From the NCBI RefSeq assembly GCF_001610895.1, contig NZ_CP011273.1:1798001-1862000 (forward strand): DNA of 64,000 nucleotides, read 5' to 3'. The notes below the pieces were generated by a model. The model searched no databases, had not been told where the DNA came from, and saw only the letters and a list, made by a program, of their open reading frames with translations. Positions 61,708 to 64,000 of this stretch are shown in pieces. Positions within the stretch are counted from its first letter, which is position 1, and every line of letters begins with the position of its first letter. The position numbers and the translations under genes are program-made. This stretch comes from Planctomyces sp. SH-PL62. Lineage in GTDB: Bacteria; Planctomycetota; Planctomycetia; Isosphaerales; Isosphaeraceae.

Positions 61708-64000
61708 TCAGTCCGCGAGGACGTCGTCGTGCCGGTCCACCCAGGGCATGGCGATCGTCCCGAGGCGTCCGATGGAGCGCCTGAGGAGGCTTAGCCATCG
61801 GGGGAAGCGGTCCGGACGCTCGCGAAGGCAATGGGCGTAGGCGACCAGGACACCGACCTCGGTTTCGGCGTCGTTTCGAGACCACGACGCGGCCTGTTCC
61901 AGGTCGACCAGGGCCGATTCGATCTGCGGGGGGGACAGGTCGAGATAGCAGCGCGCCCGGCCGAGATAGCCGGCGGCCGTCTCGGGATCGCGCCTGAGGG
62001 TCAAGGTCCACTCGTGCACGGCCTCCTCAAGGCGGCCCAGACGCCGGAGGGCCTCGGCCTTGCGGGTGTGGGCGAACGTCCCCCCCGAACGCGCGATCGC
62101 CAGCTCCAGATCCGGCAGTGCGGCCTGGGCGTCCCCCCCTTCGGCGCGGAGAGCGCCCCGGATTTCGAGCAGCCCCGGATCGCCGGGGTCGAGCCGAAGG
62201 CCCAGCTCGACCTCCTGGAGCGCCCACGCGCGGTCGCCGGCGCGATGCGCGACCCGAGCGGCGATCAGGTGGGCTTCCGGCGAGTTCTGGTTGGAGGCCG
62301 CGATCGCCTCGCGCGCGGCCAGCGCGGCCTCGCGGTGACGTCCCAGGGCCGAGAGGATCACCGCGCGGGTGGACTGGGCGCGGTAGACGACCCCGGGACG
62401 GCCTCTGGCCGATTCGGCCAGCCGCCGCTCGGCCGCTTCCAGATCAGCCCGAAGCGGCGCGGCGCCGAACGGGAACAGCACCAGTTCCTCGGGACGATCC
62501 AGCTGGAGTTCGTCGTCGCGTCCGGCGGCAAGGAGCGCCCGCTCGACCAGGCGGTCGCGGGCGGGGGTGGGATCGAGCCGACGCGCTTCGAGGGCGTCGA
62601 CCACCGCCTCGTCGTCTCGGTCGAGCATCATGCGGACGACCGACCGGGTCGCCAGCAGGTCGCTCCGCGCCGCGGTGCGACGCTCGCGGGGAATCAGGCC
62701 GTCGAGCGCCTCGGCGGCCGACGCCGGGCGCCCCTCCCGAAGATCCAGCAGGGACCGGCTGAGCCGCGCGGCGGAATCGTCCGGGTCGAGCGCCAGGACC
62801 TCGGCGTACCCGGCCCGCGCGCGGTCGACGTCCCCCGACTCGGCGTCGAGATTGGCCAGGTTCAGCCGTGCGGCCCGTCCCAACTCGTCCGTCGGGTCGG
62901 CCTTGACCACCTCATGATACTGGGCGCGGGCCCGAGGGAAGTCGCCGAGCGCCTGGTGGACGTAGCCCATCTCCAGGCGGACCTTCAGCGCCTCGGGCCG
63001 GGGGCCCATCAGCTCCAGGGAACGTTGCAGGTCCTCCAGCGCCCAGGTCCACCTCCCCTTCTTGCGGTAGATCCGAGCTCGACTGAAGAGCACCCAGGGG
63101 GATTCGGGCTTCACCGCCGCGGCGACGCTGTACTGGTAGAGCGCCTCATCCTCCGCGCCCTCCTCGTCCTCCAGGTAGCCGAGATAGAACTGATACCAGT
63201 AGTTCGACCAGTCGATCCGGACGGCCCGCTGGAGCCAGGAGATGGCGCGGCCGGACTCGCGACGGCTCGAATGGAGGATCCCCCACTGGAAGCAGGCCAG
63301 GGCCGATCGCTCGTCGCCGACCTGGGGCTCGGCGGTCACGTCGCCGCCCGCGGATTCGGGGTCGTCCTGGTCGGCGAGCCGCGCCTGGAAGCGGGAGCGA
63401 AGCTCCAGCCAGGGGCCGGCCGGGGTCACGAACCGGAGCGCCTTGTCGCAGACCTCGATCGCCGCGGCGACGGACTTTTCGCGGGCCGGGGCGTCGGCCG
63501 AGCCCGCGGCGGGGAGTGCCGATTCGACGCCGACCATCCAGAGGAACAGCAGCTCGTTCACCTCGGATCTGAGCCGGTCCAGCTCGGCCGGGTCGAGCAT
63601 GTCGAGGTTGTGGTCGAGCTGGGTCCAGTCCTTCTGGCCGAGGACGTAGAAGGGCTTCAGCAGGACTTGCAACTCCTCGGTCGCGCCGGCGCGGTCCTCG
63701 CCGATGCCGACGAACCGCATCCGCAGCCCCTCCGAGGCGTCGTGGATCGCCTGGGCCTCCCGGCGCTTGGTGGCCGAACGATCGGCGAGGGCCTTCTTCT
63801 CCTTGGCCAGTTCTTCCAGGCGTTCGAGGTCGCTGTGGGCGTCGGGCTCGGCCAGCCGCACTCGCGCGCGTTCGGCCAGGTCGCGGATGTTCCGCCAGTC
63901 GAAGACGCGGTCGAGGAAGCCCTGATCGGGCCCCTCGGCGAACTGGAGGGCGGCCTCGAACTGGACGACCGCCTTGTCGAAATCGCGCTTCCGCATCAGG
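61708..64000 (-). CDS. TPR-repeat protein, 5' end outside the window
   Basis: At least 762 residues are visible, and the frame remains open at the window edge, so the protein is partial. It is made of TPR-like helical repeats throughout (for example YWYQFYLGYLEDEEGAEDEALYQ, RARAQYHEVVKADPTDELG, EAALAAREAIAASNQNSPEAHLIAARV, EAVHEWTLTLRRDPETAAGYLGRARCYLDL). A coiled-coil-like charged segment lies near residues 60-95 of the visible part (ELAKEKKALADRSATKRREAQ). An in-frame ATG at 63996 is unlikely to be the start. The closing repeats resemble the TPR half of the kinase at 46235-48061, so this may be the tail of another TPR kinase; no kinase motif is in view. Confidence 0.8.
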   Translation of the reverse strand, partial: LMRKRDFDKAVVQFEAALQFAEGPDQGFLDRVFDWRNIRDLAERARVRLAEPDAHSDLERLEELAKEKKALADRSATKRREAQAIHDASEGLRMRFVGIGEDRAGATEELQVLLKPFYVLGQKDWTQLDHNLDMLDPAELDRLRSEVNELLFLWMVGVESALPAAGSADAPAREKSVAAAIEVCDKALRFVTPAGPWLELRSRFQARLADQDDPESAGGDVTAEPQVGDERSALACFQWGILHSSRRESGRAISWLQRAVRIDWSNYWYQFYLGYLEDEEGAEDEALYQYSVAAAVKPESPWVLFSRARIYRKKGRWTWALEDLQRSLELMGPRPEALKVRLEMGYVHQALGDFPRARAQYHEVVKADPTDELGRAARLNLANLDAESGDVDRARAGYAEVLALDPDDSAARLSRSLLDLREGRPASAAEALDGLIPRERRTAARSDLLATRSVVRMMLDRDDEAVVDALEARRLDPTPARDRLVERALLAAGRDDELQLDRPEELVLFPFGAAPLRADLEAAERRLAESARGRPGVVYRAQSTRAVILSALGRHREAALAAREAIAASNQNSPEAHLIAARVAHRAGDRAWALQEVELGLRLDPGDPGLLEIRGALRAEGGDAQAALPDLELAIARSGGTFAHTRKAEALRRLGRLEEAVHEWTLTLRRDPETAAGYLGRARCYLDLSPPQIESALVDLEQAASWSRNDAETEVGVLVAYAHCLRERPDRFPRWLSLLRRSIGRLGTIAMPWVDRHDDVLAD

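Noticed and set aside
1-64000. CRISPR arrays, prophage, integrase or transposase genes
   Set aside because: None was seen: there are no regularly spaced repeats with unique spacers and no recognisable recombinase motifs.

Overview
The window is about 70% G+C and looks like the chromosome of a planctomycete, most likely of the Isosphaeraceae (Paludisphaera, Singulisphaera or Tautonia type); this placement is inferred from gene content. The signs are exported Gfo/Idh/MocA oxidoreductases with twin-arginine leaders, TPR-containing Ser/Thr kinases, a PEP-CTERM protein, secreted proteins carrying an N-terminal L-E-x-R-x-(L/V)-L-S motif, a very large alpha-2-macroglobulin-like protein, and many lone genes on both strands. 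No rRNA, tRNA, CRISPR array, prophage, transposase or origin was seen.

Layout. 0-9.4 kb: a DUF442-type phosphatase, two exported TPR proteins, a small membrane protein, a Tat-exported Gfo/Idh oxidoreductase, an efflux-type periplasmic adaptor (frame broken at its 3' end) and a membrane-anchored P-loop GTPase-like protein. 9.5-16.2 kb: the translation cluster infC-rpmI-rplT-pheS-(78-aa ORF)-(amino-acid permease)-pheT on the minus strand, with a recognisable promoter and an apparent ATC start codon for infC. 16.4-25.1 kb: epimerase, parvulin PPIase, beta-lactamase-like hydrolase, small membrane protein, double-GNAT protein, Rieske ferredoxin, RING-like membrane protein, phosphopantetheinyl transferase, exported methyltransferase and a hypothetical gene. 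25.2-35.4 kb: a second amino-acid permease, then a group of mostly exported proteins (Asp-box/BNR protein, two tandem paralogues of an unrecognised family, SGNH hydrolase, unknown secreted protein, Gfo/Idh oxidoreductase), probably concerned with processing extracellular polymers. 35.4-43.7 kb: a repeat-rich spacer, LarA-like protein, PEP-CTERM protein, DedA protein, CARDB protein, an alpha/beta-hydrolase that seems to have lost its nucleophile, and a zinc-ribbon membrane protein. 43.7-46.2 kb: a cbiMQO metal-uptake operon with a near-consensus sigma-70 promoter. 46.2-64 kb: a TPR Ser/Thr kinase (frame broken) divergent from an HD-GYP protein, a REP-like repeat spacer, the giant alpha-2-macroglobulin-like gene, an LEPR-motif secreted protein (frame broken) and the partial end of a TPR protein.

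The most notable observations are: (1) four genes each repaired by adding one base, three of them at G7/C7 tracts, which could be contingency or slippage loci or assembly errors; (2) infC starting at ATC behind a perfect Shine-Dalgarno; (3) an amino-acid permease inside the pheS-pheT unit; (4) a tandem pair of exported and cytosolic paralogues that look like degenerate Gfo/Idh enzymes; (5) an alpha/beta-hydrolase pseudoenzyme; (6) a 2,705-residue macroglobulin-like protein without a thioester motif; and (7) two different intergenic palindromic repeat families. All functions are read from motifs and family knowledge; no database search was possible.
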